Of a stretch of DNA of 64,000 nucleotides, positions 1-8,034 are shown one piece after another. Positions within the stretch are counted from its first letter, which is position 1, and the number at the start of each line of letters is the position of its first letter. The notes below the pieces were generated by a model. It did no database searches and was not told where the DNA came from. It saw nothing but the letters and a program-made list of their open reading frames with translations. The position numbers were made by a program, and so were the translations under genes. The stretch spans positions 47,290-111,289 of the forward strand of contig CAXSCR010000008.1 in NCBI GenBank assembly GCA_964235605.1, read 5' to 3'. The stretch is from DATCRE01 sp964235605 (GTDB lineage: Bacteria > Bacteroidota > Bacteroidia > Cytophagales > Cyclobacteriaceae).

Positions 1-320
1 TCATACCTATAATAGACTTTAGAGACGACGAGGTTAAACATAGAAAGTCAGATGGTGGAAGTAATTCCTTTAGAATCGGTTTAGGGCCTTATGCTGGATA
101 TAGACTTGGAAGTCATTCGAAACTAGAATACAGAGAAGATGGCCATCGTGAAAAAGATAAAAATCACGATAACTTTTACCTGAATAATTTTCGATATGGT
201 GCACGTCTTCAAATAGGCTTCAGGTCCACTGACTTATTTTTCAATTATGATTTGAATAATTTGTTTATAGCAGGGAACGGGCCAGAATTAAATGCCTTTA
301 GCTTCGGTGTTGTGTTTTAG
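1..320 (+). CDS. Outer-membrane beta-barrel protein, C-terminal part only
   Basis: An open frame runs from the window edge (first full codon at 3) to TAG at 318-320. The roughly 105 visible residues alternate polar and hydrophobic positions as in beta-strands (IGLGPYAGYRLG, RYGARLQIGF) and end in a terminal phenylalanine (FSFGVVF), the usual C-terminal signal of BamA-inserted barrels. The segment LNNFRYG also occurs in the beta-barrel protein at 40370-41122, so the two are probably paralogues of the PorT-like/OMP_b-brl class. The 3' end overlaps the convergent gene at 298-795 by 23 bases. The N-terminus lies outside the window, and the substrate or role is unknown. Confidence 0.7.
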   Translation, partial: IPIIDFRDDEVKHRKSDGGSNSFRIGLGPYAGYRLGSHSKLEYREDGHREKDKNHDNFYLNNFRYGARLQIGFRSTDLFFNYDLNNLFIAGNGPELNAFSFGVVF

Positions 321-795
321 TATTTTTAGACAAGACTAGCCTTCTTTCATCGCCCTTTAATTTTAAATCACGACACACTTTTACAGGCTTTGGCCATAAA
401 GAAAAGAATATGACTAAAGCAATTAAAAACAATGCACTAAAGATGGAATCGGTAGTCAAATAAAATCCTATAGCCAATAGTAAACAGGCAGCTGAACCGA
501 GCGCAAATCGAAAAATAATTATTAAATAATAACGTTCTAACTTCAATACAAGCGTTGGTAATTTTCGCGCTTTCTTCAAATTCCTATTAAACGACCTGCT
601 AGCTAGTAGCCAGTCCGTAGCGACTAAGATGAGTAAAAAACCAATTATAATAAATGGTTTTATCCCCCATATTTCCTCCGGCCGATGGGTGGCAGACATA
701 AACAGATAAATAAACGGAATCATAGGTGCCAGTACCACCAAGAACAATGCATTTTTAAGTTTATTAAAATAAGCTTGCGTCGTTGTAAACTTCAT
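298..795 (-). CDS. Hypothetical small integral membrane protein
   Basis: A 165-residue protein I do not recognise. Four hydrophobic segments are visible (about residues 16-34, 46-65, 88-110 and 113-132), with a basic cytoplasmic-looking loop between the second and third (RSFNRNLKKARK) and a charged C-terminal tail. It has no signal peptide cleavage site, so it is probably an inner-membrane protein. It is convergent with the beta-barrel gene at the window edge, sharing 23 bases at the 3' ends, and divergent from the TetR gene at 881, with 85 bp between starts. It could therefore share a control region with, or be a target of, that regulator; this is inference only. Confidence 0.55.
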   Translation of the reverse strand: MKFTTTQAYFNKLKNALFLVVLAPMIPFIYLFMSATHRPEEIWGIKPFIIIGFLLILVATDWLLASRSFNRNLKKARKLPTLVLKLERYYLIIIFRFALGSAACLLLAIGFYLTTDSIFSALFLIALVIFFSLWPKPVKVCRDLKLKGDERRLVLSKNTKTQHRS

Positions 796-880
796 CCTTG
801 TTTTGAGTGACCAAACCGGGTCAATTTCAATTGAAGTTAATGTTATGATAAATTTTCTGTAAATTAGAGTTTAATTTAAT

Positions 881-1474
881 ATGTCAGAAGTAATAAATTT
901 ATCGAGAAAAGAACAAGTTATCAGAAAGGCTGCTGAGCTTTTCCGAGAAAAAGGGTATGCGGCAGCCTCCATGCGCGACCTTGCACAAAAGCTTGGCATA
1001 GAAGCCGCTAGTTTGTATTCACACATAAAATCAAAAGAAGAGATTCTTCATACCCTATGCTTTGATATGGCAGCCGAATTTAGGCGCTCATTAGAGCAGG
1101 TTGAAAAAATACAATCAGACACAGCCAGTGAAAAACTACGGAAAGGTATTATAGGGCACATTCAGGTTATGGCGAAGGATTTAACAGCTTCTGCGGTATT
1201 TATGAATGAGCATCGGCACCTTAGCCAACCATTTCTTCGTGATTTTTTGTTGCTTAGAATAAATTACATAAACCGGTTTAAAACTATTATTGAAGAAGGT
1301 GTCGCAAAAGGAGAATTTAAGAGCACAATTGACAAAAAGCTTGCTGTAATGACTCTTTTTTCTTCCCTTAATTGGATGCCCATGTGGTACAATCCCGACG
1401 CTGCCATTGAACCTGAGGAATTAGGGCGTCAGTTAGCGGATATGTTGGTAAACGGCTTAAAGGATTCTAAATAA
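881..1474 (+). CDS. TetR/AcrR family transcriptional regulator
   Basis: A 197-residue one-component regulator. The N-terminal TetR helix-turn-helix is clear at residues about 9-55: RKAAELFREKGYAAASMRDL followed by AQKLGIEAASLYSHIKSKEE, with the typical SLYSHIKSKEE recognition-helix end. The C-terminal ligand-binding/dimerisation region (about 75-190) is helical and resembles the group that includes lipid, acyl-CoA and phenylacetate degradation repressors. That resemblance is by general pattern only, so no ligand is assigned. The gene is transcribed away from the membrane protein at 298-795. No catabolic operon follows; the next coding region starts after a 348-bp gap. Confidence 0.85.
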   Translation: MSEVINLSRKEQVIRKAAELFREKGYAAASMRDLAQKLGIEAASLYSHIKSKEEILHTLCFDMAAEFRRSLEQVEKIQSDTASEKLRKGIIGHIQVMAKDLTASAVFMNEHRHLSQPFLRDFLLLRINYINRFKTIIEEGVAKGEFKSTIDKKLAVMTLFSSLNWMPMWYNPDAAIEPEELGRQLADMLVNGLKDSK

Positions 1475-1608
1475 CCCAGGTTCCCAATCCGACTTAAATT
1501 AAACATGCTCGATTATCCTGTAAAGGAAATCAATAATCTGACTATTGATTGTACTTAGGTTTGTAATAGAATCTGTGATGATTATAACAATAATAGTAAA
1601 CATAATAT

Positions 1609-1833
1609 ATGGAGCAGACTATAATCGAACTCTGGCAGACTGTAGTGGCGTATGCTAAAAAATCAGTGCTATTCGTTTGAATTAGTTTACCCACAACAGT
1701 ATATGCCAATCAAGCCATTAAAAATACATTTGAATTAAAATCTGTAACATCCATGCTAAAAAGCAAAACAGGCGAAGAACATTTCCTTTATTTAATGCGT
1801 ATCGATACTCAGGATCCAACCCATGAGCGTTAA
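1609..1833 (+). pseudogene. Short reading frame interrupted by one in-frame TGA
   Basis: In the otherwise empty stretch 1475-1822 one frame starts with ATG at 1609 (MEQTIIELWQTVVAYAKKSV...), meets TGA at 1678-1680, then stays open for 50 further codons (…SMLKSKTGEEHFLYLMRID…) to TAA at 1831-1833. The second half has an internal ATG at 1753 and overlaps the start of the lipoprotein gene at 1823 by 11 bases, an arrangement that often means translational coupling. I do not recognise the product. It may be a decayed 74-residue gene, two small genes, or chance. Confidence 0.3.
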
Positions 1834-2434
1834 AACATATTTTCAAGGTATAATTTTGTCGCTTTATACCATTGTATTATTAAATTGCGGGGAGAAAAAA
1901 GTACCCACTAAAGAGACTGCTTTCACAAAAGTGGATTCTTTAACTGAAACCTATTTAGCACTTCACGATAGCATGCTCCAGTCTTGGAATAGAATGGTTA
2001 ATGATGACAATTTAAAGATAAAAGCCATGCACGACTTAGTTCATGAGCTTATGGTATCGGGAAAAACTGACAATGAAGAACTTATTTCCATTGAACAGCG
2101 GCTTGAACAACTTACCCTTCTGCGCTATTCTACAAAAACCATGGCAAATGAAGATGTAGTAGAGGAATATGATTTTGCATCTGCATCCCTCATTAGCGAG
2201 ATGGTAAGCATTGCAGAATCACGCCCTGAATTTGTTTACAACACCACGCTGCAAAAGCTTGCTACTGTAATTACAAACGCAGATCAACGTGTAAACCTTT
2301 ACAGAAAAGAGTATGACATAATTACCGCGTCGTACAATCATTTCGTAATTGAAAATAAAATTTATCTTCAAGAAATAGATCGAAACTCCAACTTTGATAC
2401 AAGACCATTATTTCAAATGGCGATTGACGAGTAG
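1823..2434 (+). CDS. Hypothetical lipoprotein
   Basis: A 203-residue protein with a lipoprotein signal peptide: a hydrophobic stretch (GIILSLYTIVLLNC) ending in a LLNC lipobox with Cys22 as lipidation site, then GEKK. The mature part is helical, charged and without membrane segments. No known domain is recognised. The ATG is embedded in ATGAGCGTTAA, so it overlaps the end of the small frame upstream, and the gene is convergent with the LysM gene at 2441 with only 6 bp between stops. Lack of Asp at position +2 suggests outer-membrane sorting in a Bacteroidota host (inference). Confidence 0.6.
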   Translation: MSVKTYFQGIILSLYTIVLLNCGEKKVPTKETAFTKVDSLTETYLALHDSMLQSWNRMVNDDNLKIKAMHDLVHELMVSGKTDNEELISIEQRLEQLTLLRYSTKTMANEDVVEEYDFASASLISEMVSIAESRPEFVYNTTLQKLATVITNADQRVNLYRKEYDIITASYNHFVIENKIYLQEIDRNSNFDTRPLFQMAIDE

Positions 2435-2440
2435 TAGAGG

Positions 2441-3562
2441 CTACTTGTAGTAAGTGACCTGCACACGAAATCTTTGATCAATAGCACCTAACCTATCATA
2501 GGCCGATTTAGAAACCTTAATAATAAGTTTTCCGGTAAGCGCAGTATCTGGAAGTTTACCCATTACCCTAACAAAAACCTCTCGGTTATTCATTTCGTTC
2601 CTTACTTTAAGGATAGTTCCTATCGGCGCTGTACGATGTAGTGCAAGATATTTTCTATTACCATCGGTCCCCTCTATCAACTCACCAATACCTGACTCCA
2701 AAATTTCATCACTACCTTTTACGGCTTCAGAAATTGTTATTGTTTGCTCCTTAACGGCCTGTTGTCTTGTATCTTTTACGACTGGAACTATAGGCTGAGT
2801 TTCAGGCTGTTTAGTCTCAGTTGTAGTTTGATTATTGGTGGTAATTATGCTAGGCTTTACCTCTTCCACCTTAGGAGACGGAGGATTAACTTGGTTATTT
2901 TGCCTTTCTGCAATAGCTTGATCTGGTGGCGCTACAAAAAGAACTTGCCCCACACTGATCTCATTATTTTGAATTCTATTCCAATCTCTTAACTGTTGAA
3001 CGGTAACATTGTATTGTTTGGATATCGAGAACATAGTCTCCTTAGATGAAACCATATGTGTCTTCTTGTTTCTTATGTCAGGATTAGAAGTCGTATTTGT
3101 TGCTGGAGTTTGCGTTGGCTGAGCTGGCGGTGGTGAGTAGGTATTTCTTTTCTTAATAATCAACTCCTGACCCAGTGAAAGGGCGTTCTCAGTTATTGAA
3201 TTCCATAGCTTTATCTCATAAACCGTAACGCCATAGGCTTTTGAAATGCTGAACAAGGTCTCCTTTTCGGCCACCACATGTATCACCTCACTGCTACTGC
3301 CGCCTGTGTTTTTTGTACTAACGAGGCGCTGCGTATAAGGCACTTTTAATATTTCTCCTATTTCCAATCCGTCAATTGCGTCAGGATTAGCCTGCAGTAC
3401 GGCATCAACAGTAGAACCATATCGTTTTGAAATTCCATAAAGTGTTTCCTTCTCTCCCACCTTATGTATCACATAGGTTTTACCATTAATTATCTCAATA
3501 CCTACAGAATCACGAACCTGTGGATTCAAAAACGAAACGGCAATAATTAAAAGTTTTATCAT
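2441..3562 (-). CDS. LysM peptidoglycan-binding protein with C-terminal double-psi beta-barrel
   Basis: A 373-residue exported protein. A short hydrophobic N-terminus (MIKLLIIAVSFLNPQV) is followed by three LysM repeats at about residues 30-76, 92-138 and 167-213. Each has the pattern V-x-x-KETL(F/Y)-x-IS-x-x-Y-x-V-T-V and ends in G-x-x-L. A Pro/Thr/Gln-rich linker (about 213-270) leads to a C-terminal RlpA-like double-psi beta-barrel (about 290-373; APIGTILKVRNEMNNREVFV, then LIIKVSKSAYDRLG). LysM domains bind GlcNAc in peptidoglycan, and the barrel suggests a wall-associated structural or lytic role. The start overlaps the stop of the upstream gene (3559) by four bases (ATGA), so the two are cotranscribed. 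Confidence 0.85.
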   Translation of the reverse strand: MIKLLIIAVSFLNPQVRDSVGIEIINGKTYVIHKVGEKETLYGISKRYGSTVDAVLQANPDAIDGLEIGEILKVPYTQRLVSTKNTGGSSSEVIHVVAEKETLFSISKAYGVTVYEIKLWNSITENALSLGQELIIKKRNTYSPPPAQPTQTPATNTTSNPDIRNKKTHMVSSKETMFSISKQYNVTVQQLRDWNRIQNNEISVGQVLFVAPPDQAIAERQNNQVNPPSPKVEEVKPSIITTNNQTTTETKQPETQPIVPVVKDTRQQAVKEQTITISEAVKGSDEILESGIGELIEGTDGNRKYLALHRTAPIGTILKVRNEMNNREVFVRVMGKLPDTALTGKLIIKVSKSAYDRLGAIDQRFRVQVTYYK

Positions 3563-4341
3563 ACTAATTTGTAACTAACTAACTCAACTTTATTTCTCAC
3601 GAAAAATAAGCAACCCGACAAGAGGAAAAAAGTTTCCACTCCTATTCCTTTAAGCTGCCAGTCTATTTTTTCAAAGAGCACTTCATGGCCCCCTTCTGTT
3701 AACACCACCAAATAATTAGCCAGACTTTCCTGTTGCACATGATAGGATATAAAAATTAGACCTGAGTCTTCTAAATATTCCACACCACCAACTAACGTTC
3801 CAATAAGTCTGCTAGTTAAAAAAGTTTTTACGGTTTCGAAATGTTCAGTGCCTTCTGCATACTGAAACGGCTTTCGAAGTATTATATTTTCCGACGAGCT
3901 TATAACTGGATTAACATTTTTGAGAATTTCACCAGTCAAGACCTCCACTGATCCTAATATGCCATCTTCCTTAATAAATTGACCGAAAACCCTCCCATTC
4001 TCTAAATAGTGGAAAGAAAAATGATCAAGCTTCCAAACGATTCTTCGTTGATAAATATGCCAGGCTATAAGTCCTTTATCATCAGGGTTACTTGTGCTGT
4101 GATAATGATGGAGCAATACAACCTCGGATGTTGCTGCCGTTAAACCAATCCACCATGCCTCTTCAAAGATTATATCCCTCCAAAGAAATTTGTTATTAGA
4201 ATAATCGAAAGCTGAGAACCTAACTTCGCGCCTATTCTCGTTTCTTATTTCTAAAATCAAAATATTATCTAAAACAGCGAGCGTACTCCATACGGTTCCT
4301 TCGAATGGGTGAGAAAACTTAAATTTAAGCGTGCTTGCCAA
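3559..4341 (-). CDS. Hypothetical protein, possibly DUF4905
   Basis: A 260-residue protein without signal peptide or membrane segments, rich in aromatic residues and beta-strand patterns (WSTLAVLDNILILEIRNE, FLWRDIIFEEAWWIGLTAA). The sequence resembles, from memory, the Bacteroidota family DUF4905, but I cannot confirm this. Function is unknown. It is the first gene of a two-gene operon with the LysM protein (ATGA overlap). A shared 75-bp region separates it from the divergent NfeD gene at 4417. The pairing with a cell-wall binding protein hints at an envelope-related role; that is inference. Confidence 0.6.
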   Translation of the reverse strand: MASTLKFKFSHPFEGTVWSTLAVLDNILILEIRNENRREVRFSAFDYSNNKFLWRDIIFEEAWWIGLTAATSEVVLLHHYHSTSNPDDKGLIAWHIYQRRIVWKLDHFSFHYLENGRVFGQFIKEDGILGSVEVLTGEILKNVNPVISSSENIILRKPFQYAEGTEHFETVKTFLTSRLIGTLVGGVEYLEDSGLIFISYHVQQESLANYLVVLTEGGHEVLFEKIDWQLKGIGVETFFLLSGCLFFVRNKVELVSYKLV

Positions 4342-4416
4342 CTTCAGTAAATGGTTAACTTTATGTAAACTAACTCTTGAATATTCGTATCTATAGCCAT
4401 ATCTATTATTAAGACA

Positions 4417-5757
4417 ATGATAAACAAAAAACGTTCATACCTTCTGCTTACTGTTCTGTTAACACTTTTTTCATTTGCTCATGCACAAGAGAAAAAGGTT
4501 ATGGTCATGGATATAAAAAATGAGATTGACCCACGTATGAAACGGTATGTTGAACTGGCCATAAAGCACGCTGAAGAAACCAAAGCAGAACTCGTTATTA
4601 TTGAAATGAATACCTATGGTGGCGTGCTTACAGATGCTAAAGATATCGTAGATAAACTTATGGCTTTTAGAAAGCCAATATGGGTGTTTGTCAATACCAA
4701 TGCTGCGTCTGCCGGTGCATTGATCTCAATTGCTTGTGATAGTATTTATATGTCTCCGGGAGCTAGTATTGGTGCGGCCACCGTGGTAGATGGAGGTGGT
4801 GAAAAGGCACCTGATAAATATCAATCTTACATGCGCTCTATTATGCGCTCAACGGCTGAAGTAAATAAGCGCAATCCTAAAATTGCAGAAGGAATGGTCG
4901 ATGAAAAAATTATCATTCCTGGCATTAAAGAAGAAGGGCAGATTATTACCTTTTCAACGAATGAAGCAATTAAGAATGGCTTTTGCGAAGGCCAGGTTGA
5001 GTCAGTGCAAGAACTTTTAAAAAAGTATAAACTCGCTAACGCTAAAATTGACCATTTCGAACTTGCACTTAGTGATAAGATAATTGATTTCTTCTTGAAT
5101 CCCTTCATAAGCGGAATTCTTATTTTAATGATTTTAGGTGGTCTCTATTTTGAAGTACAAGCTCCGGGCTTGGGACTTCCAGGATTATTGGCCCTAATCG
5201 GACTTATCTTATATCTGGTTCCGTATTATATGAATGGACTTGCTGAAAATTGGGAGATCATTGTCTTTTTCGTAGGCCTTGTCCTTATTGCCATGGAGAT
5301 ATTTGTTATACCGGGCTTCGGCGTTGCAGGGGTAGTCGGCATCATTTTTACCGTTTCGTCACTTATACTCATGATGCTAAACAACGATGCCTTTGATTTT
5401 GAGTTTGTAAGAATGAATGACATCATCTTTGCAGCCCTTGCTGCTATGAGCGGTTTAATTGGGGCTACAGCGCTACTATTTTTTGGAAGTGCCACACTTA
5501 TGAATTCAAAAGCTTTTCAACGAATGGCACTAACTGATACACAACAAAGCTCAAAAGGCTATAATGCAAATGTCAACAAAGAACCTATGGCGGGAAAAAA
5601 AGGGACTGCTTTTACGGTTCTACGCCCTAGTGGAAGGGTAATGATAGACGATCAATTATACGATGCCTTCGCACGTGGTGGATATATTGAACGGGGAACT
5701 ATGATTGAAGTGATTGATGAAGAAGGCTCCACATTACGTGTTAAAACGTTAGATTAA
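4417..5757 (+). CDS. NfeD-type membrane serine protease (ClpP-class) with C-terminal NfeD domain
   Basis: A 446-residue full-length NfeD1b-type protein. The order is: signal peptide (residues 1-23, ending AHAQ); a ClpP/crotonase-fold protease domain (about 26-200) with the Gly-rich block NTYGGVLTDA and the nucleophile Ser98 in NAASAGALIS; about four membrane helices (230-365); and a soluble OB-fold NfeD domain (about 385-446; GKKGTAFTVLRPSGRVMIDD). In the archaeal homologue PH1510 a Ser-Lys dyad cuts hydrophobic segments of membrane proteins such as stomatin. No stomatin/SPFH gene is adjacent here. The gene stands alone, divergent from the 3559-4341 operon. Confidence 0.9.
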   Translation: MINKKRSYLLLTVLLTLFSFAHAQEKKVMVMDIKNEIDPRMKRYVELAIKHAEETKAELVIIEMNTYGGVLTDAKDIVDKLMAFRKPIWVFVNTNAASAGALISIACDSIYMSPGASIGAATVVDGGGEKAPDKYQSYMRSIMRSTAEVNKRNPKIAEGMVDEKIIIPGIKEEGQIITFSTNEAIKNGFCEGQVESVQELLKKYKLANAKIDHFELALSDKIIDFFLNPFISGILILMILGGLYFEVQAPGLGLPGLLALIGLILYLVPYYMNGLAENWEIIVFFVGLVLIAMEIFVIPGFGVAGVVGIIFTVSSLILMMLNNDAFDFEFVRMNDIIFAALAAMSGLIGATALLFFGSATLMNSKAFQRMALTDTQQSSKGYNANVNKEPMAGKKGTAFTVLRPSGRVMIDDQLYDAFARGGYIERGTMIEVIDEEGSTLRVKTLD

Positions 5758-5794
5758 TTAGAAATCATTAACGAGCGTATTACATTCTTTTTGT

Positions 5795-5802
5795 TAAATT
5801 TG
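5795..5802 (+). promoter_or_regulatory. Bacteroidota-type -7 box (TAaaTTTG)
   Basis: The octamer TAAATTTG matches the Bacteroidetes -7 consensus TAnnTTTG exactly and lies 44 bp before the start of the response-regulator gene at 5846. No good -33 TTTG is seen at the expected distance, so support rests on the -7 box alone. Confidence 0.4.
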
Positions 5803-5845
5803 ATTACACCTTAATAATCTGTTTGACACACTTATTAACACGCTT

Positions 5846-6250
5846 ATGATTAAATGTAATTGCATGCTCTTGGTGGATGATGATGATATTAGCAATTTTA
5901 TTAACCAACGAGTGGTGTTAAGTACAAATTTAACCGATCATATACACGTTACTAAAAATGGACTTGAAGCATTGGAATTTATAAGAGCCCATTGTAGTGA
6001 CAATAACAACACGCCGGGCTGTCCTGATGTAATTTTATTGGATGTTAAGATGCCTATTATGGATGGGTTTGAATTCCTAACAGAATTTGAAGCTACTGAA
6101 AAACATCTATCTGAAAGGATTAAAATTATACTACTAACTTCTTCTAATAATCCTTCGGATATAGAGCGCGCTAAAGATTTTAACGTTGTTGGCTACATCA
6201 ACAAACCCTTAACGCCAGATAAGCTGAATGAGGTGTTCGCTCAGTTATAG
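5846..6250 (+). CDS. Single-domain CheY-like response regulator
   Basis: A 134-residue receiver domain with no output domain. The acidic pocket is LVDDDD (Asp11-14), the phosphoacceptor is Asp66 in VILLDVKMPIMDGFEF, the switch Thr/Ser lies in LLTSSNN, and the conserved Lys120 is in GYINKPL. Such stand-alone receivers are abundant in Cytophagales and take phosphate from hybrid or orphan histidine kinases. No kinase is encoded nearby, so the partner is unknown. It is monocistronic: a long palindrome-bearing intergenic region follows. Confidence 0.88.
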   Translation: MIKCNCMLLVDDDDISNFINQRVVLSTNLTDHIHVTKNGLEALEFIRAHCSDNNNTPGCPDVILLDVKMPIMDGFEFLTEFEATEKHLSERIKIILLTSSNNPSDIERAKDFNVVGYINKPLTPDKLNEVFAQL

Positions 6251-6430
6251 TGATATAATATTAGATAATAAATCATCGTCCCGGTAATATTGAGTGACGC
6301 TGTAGCGTTCCTTACTGGTTCCTAGCGAATCTGCATGCATATAATGGCTGCTCGATGCACGGAGAAGATACAAACCAATGTGCGGAATTGCGTGAAGCGC
6401 ACGGACATAAATCGCAGGCCTTGCAGAGAC

Positions 6431-6478
6431 AACTTAAGATGATCGTGGGCGCTGATTGCGCCACGATCATCTTAAGTT
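6431..6478. repeat. Long near-perfect hairpin 1 of the palindromic element
   Basis: Arms of 18 bp are perfectly complementary: AACTTAAGATGATCGTGG at 6431-6448 with its reverse complement at 6461-6478. Three more pairs form inside (6450-6452 with 6458-6460) if G6449 is bulged, leaving a five-base loop TGATT. No T-run follows on the plus strand, and hairpin 2 begins seven bases later. Confidence 0.8.
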
Positions 6479-6484
6479 TTATTA

Positions 6485-6536
6485 ACCTAGCTTTTGTCTG
6501 GCGCCAAAGGCGCCAGACAAAAGCCAGGTTTTTTTT
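6485..6536. repeat. Long hairpin 2 of the palindromic element, terminator-like
   Basis: Perfect 15-bp arms (CTTTTGTCTGGCGCC at 6491-6505; complement at 6509-6523) enclose an AAA loop. Six further base positions on each side (6485-6490 and 6524-6529) extend the stem with one mismatch. The plus-strand copy is followed by seven T residues (6530-6536), so it could act as an intrinsic terminator for the response regulator, although the transcript would have a 240-base 3' tail. Confidence 0.75.
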
Positions 6537-6849
6537 GCGCGCCTACGCGTGTGATGTGAAATGCGTACGTGCCTTCGCGCATATTCGCTGAACTAACTAT
6601 GGAATGAATTTATAACTACACTTATTGCAAAAATGATAGCTGAACCTTAATACGGCTTCATCTCAAAAGATACGTTTGGAACTTTACTTCATTAAGGCTA
6701 CCCCGACACTACGACACTACTATTAAATCATACTTAATTAATTAATTATTCTTTTATTCTCCAACTACGTCAATCATATCTTACTTTTTTTAGCCGGACG
6801 ACAAGGATAACAAATGTCAAAAGAACGCTCCACCATAAACGCCATAGAT

Positions 6850-8034
6850 CTAGAAACTATCACTAGATCCGCCACCGCCAAAACTACCACCCCCAGGCCC
6901 TGACTGATCGGGTATGTTAACTTGATTGCCTCCTAACTTTTGAGAAACTATAAAAGCTTCCAGATTCATATCAGCCCATTTTCCGGAAAGCACATTTTCA
7001 CGCGTGAAGCCATTACGTATGACTTTAAGATAATTCATAATAAATAATGTAATACCAAGCACAATCACCCCTGCCATTGTTAACGTAATTTCAGGATGGC
7101 CTAAACTAAAATAGTATTTGAAAGTAAAGACAGAAAAGGCGACAAGTAGAAGACTGACTCTTATAAGAACCACATCTTTATTCTTGATTCCGAAGTATAA
7201 ATAAGAAGCTGGAATAACAACAGTGAGTATATAAAAAATCATGGCAAATGGTATATCCTCTCCTTCGGCAATTTCTAAGCTCATCATTTCAACACTGAGC
7301 TCTCTAACAACTAAATAGTTTCCACCAATATAGATAAGCAAGAGACTGATAGCTTCTACCATTAAGAAATTATTCCGCCATACCCATAGATTCTTTTTAT
7401 CCTTAAATCGTTTTGCCAAAAAATAAATAGGGGTAAAAACAACAATAAAGGCAAATGGAATTATCTGGCGAAGTATGCCATCCGTTTTATACAACTCATA
7501 AAATAAAACGCTTGACAACGCAATTATAGCAGCAATTGTAGACAATAGATCGAGATAGCGAATAGCAGCGAACACAGACACTATAAGACACGCGAACAAA
7601 ACGAAATGCGTGTTTGATTCAGCTTGATCTGGATTGAAGAGATAAATAAATCCGCCAAGTGTAAATGCCATAGCATGGTAAAGCATAGCTTCTGTTACGC
7701 CTGATTTATAATGGTGACTTTTCTTTAAAAAAACATTCTCTAATACAAAAAATGAAAATAATCCATAAAACATTGCGCCTATAGCAATTGCTTTCTCATC
7801 AGCACCTATTATCGTTAAAGTCAACAACCCTGTCACTCCAGCGATAGCCAATAAAGTAGCAATAAATAAAAGAATACGAATTATAAAATTAGGATGGTAC
7901 AGCGACGATAGATATGTTCCACGAATGGTCGCAGATTGTGCGTCTGTGATAATATTATGATTAAGCCAACGCTTCGATTCTTTTACTACTGACAGGTTAT
8001 ATAACCATGTTGTATTATAGGCACAATTCATCAT
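6850..8034 (-). CDS. Hypothetical multi-pass membrane protein (DUF2157/DUF4401-like)
   Basis: A 394-residue integral membrane protein with about ten hydrophobic helices between residues 50 and 345. It has a soluble N-terminus (YNTTWLYNLSVVKESKRWLN) and a glycine-rich C-terminal tail (GPGGGSFGGGGSSDSF), a tail type common to small phage-shock or TPM-like proteins. Its start overlaps the stop of the upstream membrane gene by four bases. The pair resembles the DUF2157/DUF4401 class of predicted membrane proteins, which have no established function. The ATG at 8034 is accepted because of the ATGA coupling. Confidence 0.6.
   Translation of the reverse strand: MMNCAYNTTWLYNLSVVKESKRWLNHNIITDAQSATIRGTYLSSLYHPNFIIRILLFIATLLAIAGVTGLLTLTIIGADEKAIAIGAMFYGLFSFFVLENVFLKKSHHYKSGVTEAMLYHAMAFTLGGFIYLFNPDQAESNTHFVLFACLIVSVFAAIRYLDLLSTIAAIIALSSVLFYELYKTDGILRQIIPFAFIVVFTPIYFLAKRFKDKKNLWVWRNNFLMVEAISLLLIYIGGNYLVVRELSVEMMSLEIAEGEDIPFAMIFYILTVVIPASYLYFGIKNKDVVLIRVSLLLVAFSVFTFKYYFSLGHPEITLTMAGVIVLGITLFIMNYLKVIRNGFTRENVLSGKWADMNLEAFIVSQKLGGNQVNIPDQSGPGGGSFGGGGSSDSF

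Larger units (their letters stand above)
6251..6849. other. Gene-free region carrying a palindromic repeat element
   Basis: No convincing coding sequence in 599 bp. The central part (6382-6563) is a GC-richer island with two adjacent long hairpins (listed separately) and conserved flanks that reappear in opposite orientation at 63846-63984. The right-hand part (6600-6849) is AT-rich and featureless apart from a TTAATTAATTAATTA run near 6737. Confidence 0.6.

Noticed and set aside
1678..1680. Selenocysteine or other TGA recoding
   Set aside because: No SECIS-like hairpin seen, no selenoprotein family recognised, and the frame is short; decay or chance is simpler.
6355..6591. 78-codon plus-strand frame across the palindromes
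   Set aside because: It simply translates the hairpins and their flanks; no protein-like composition or homologue recognised.
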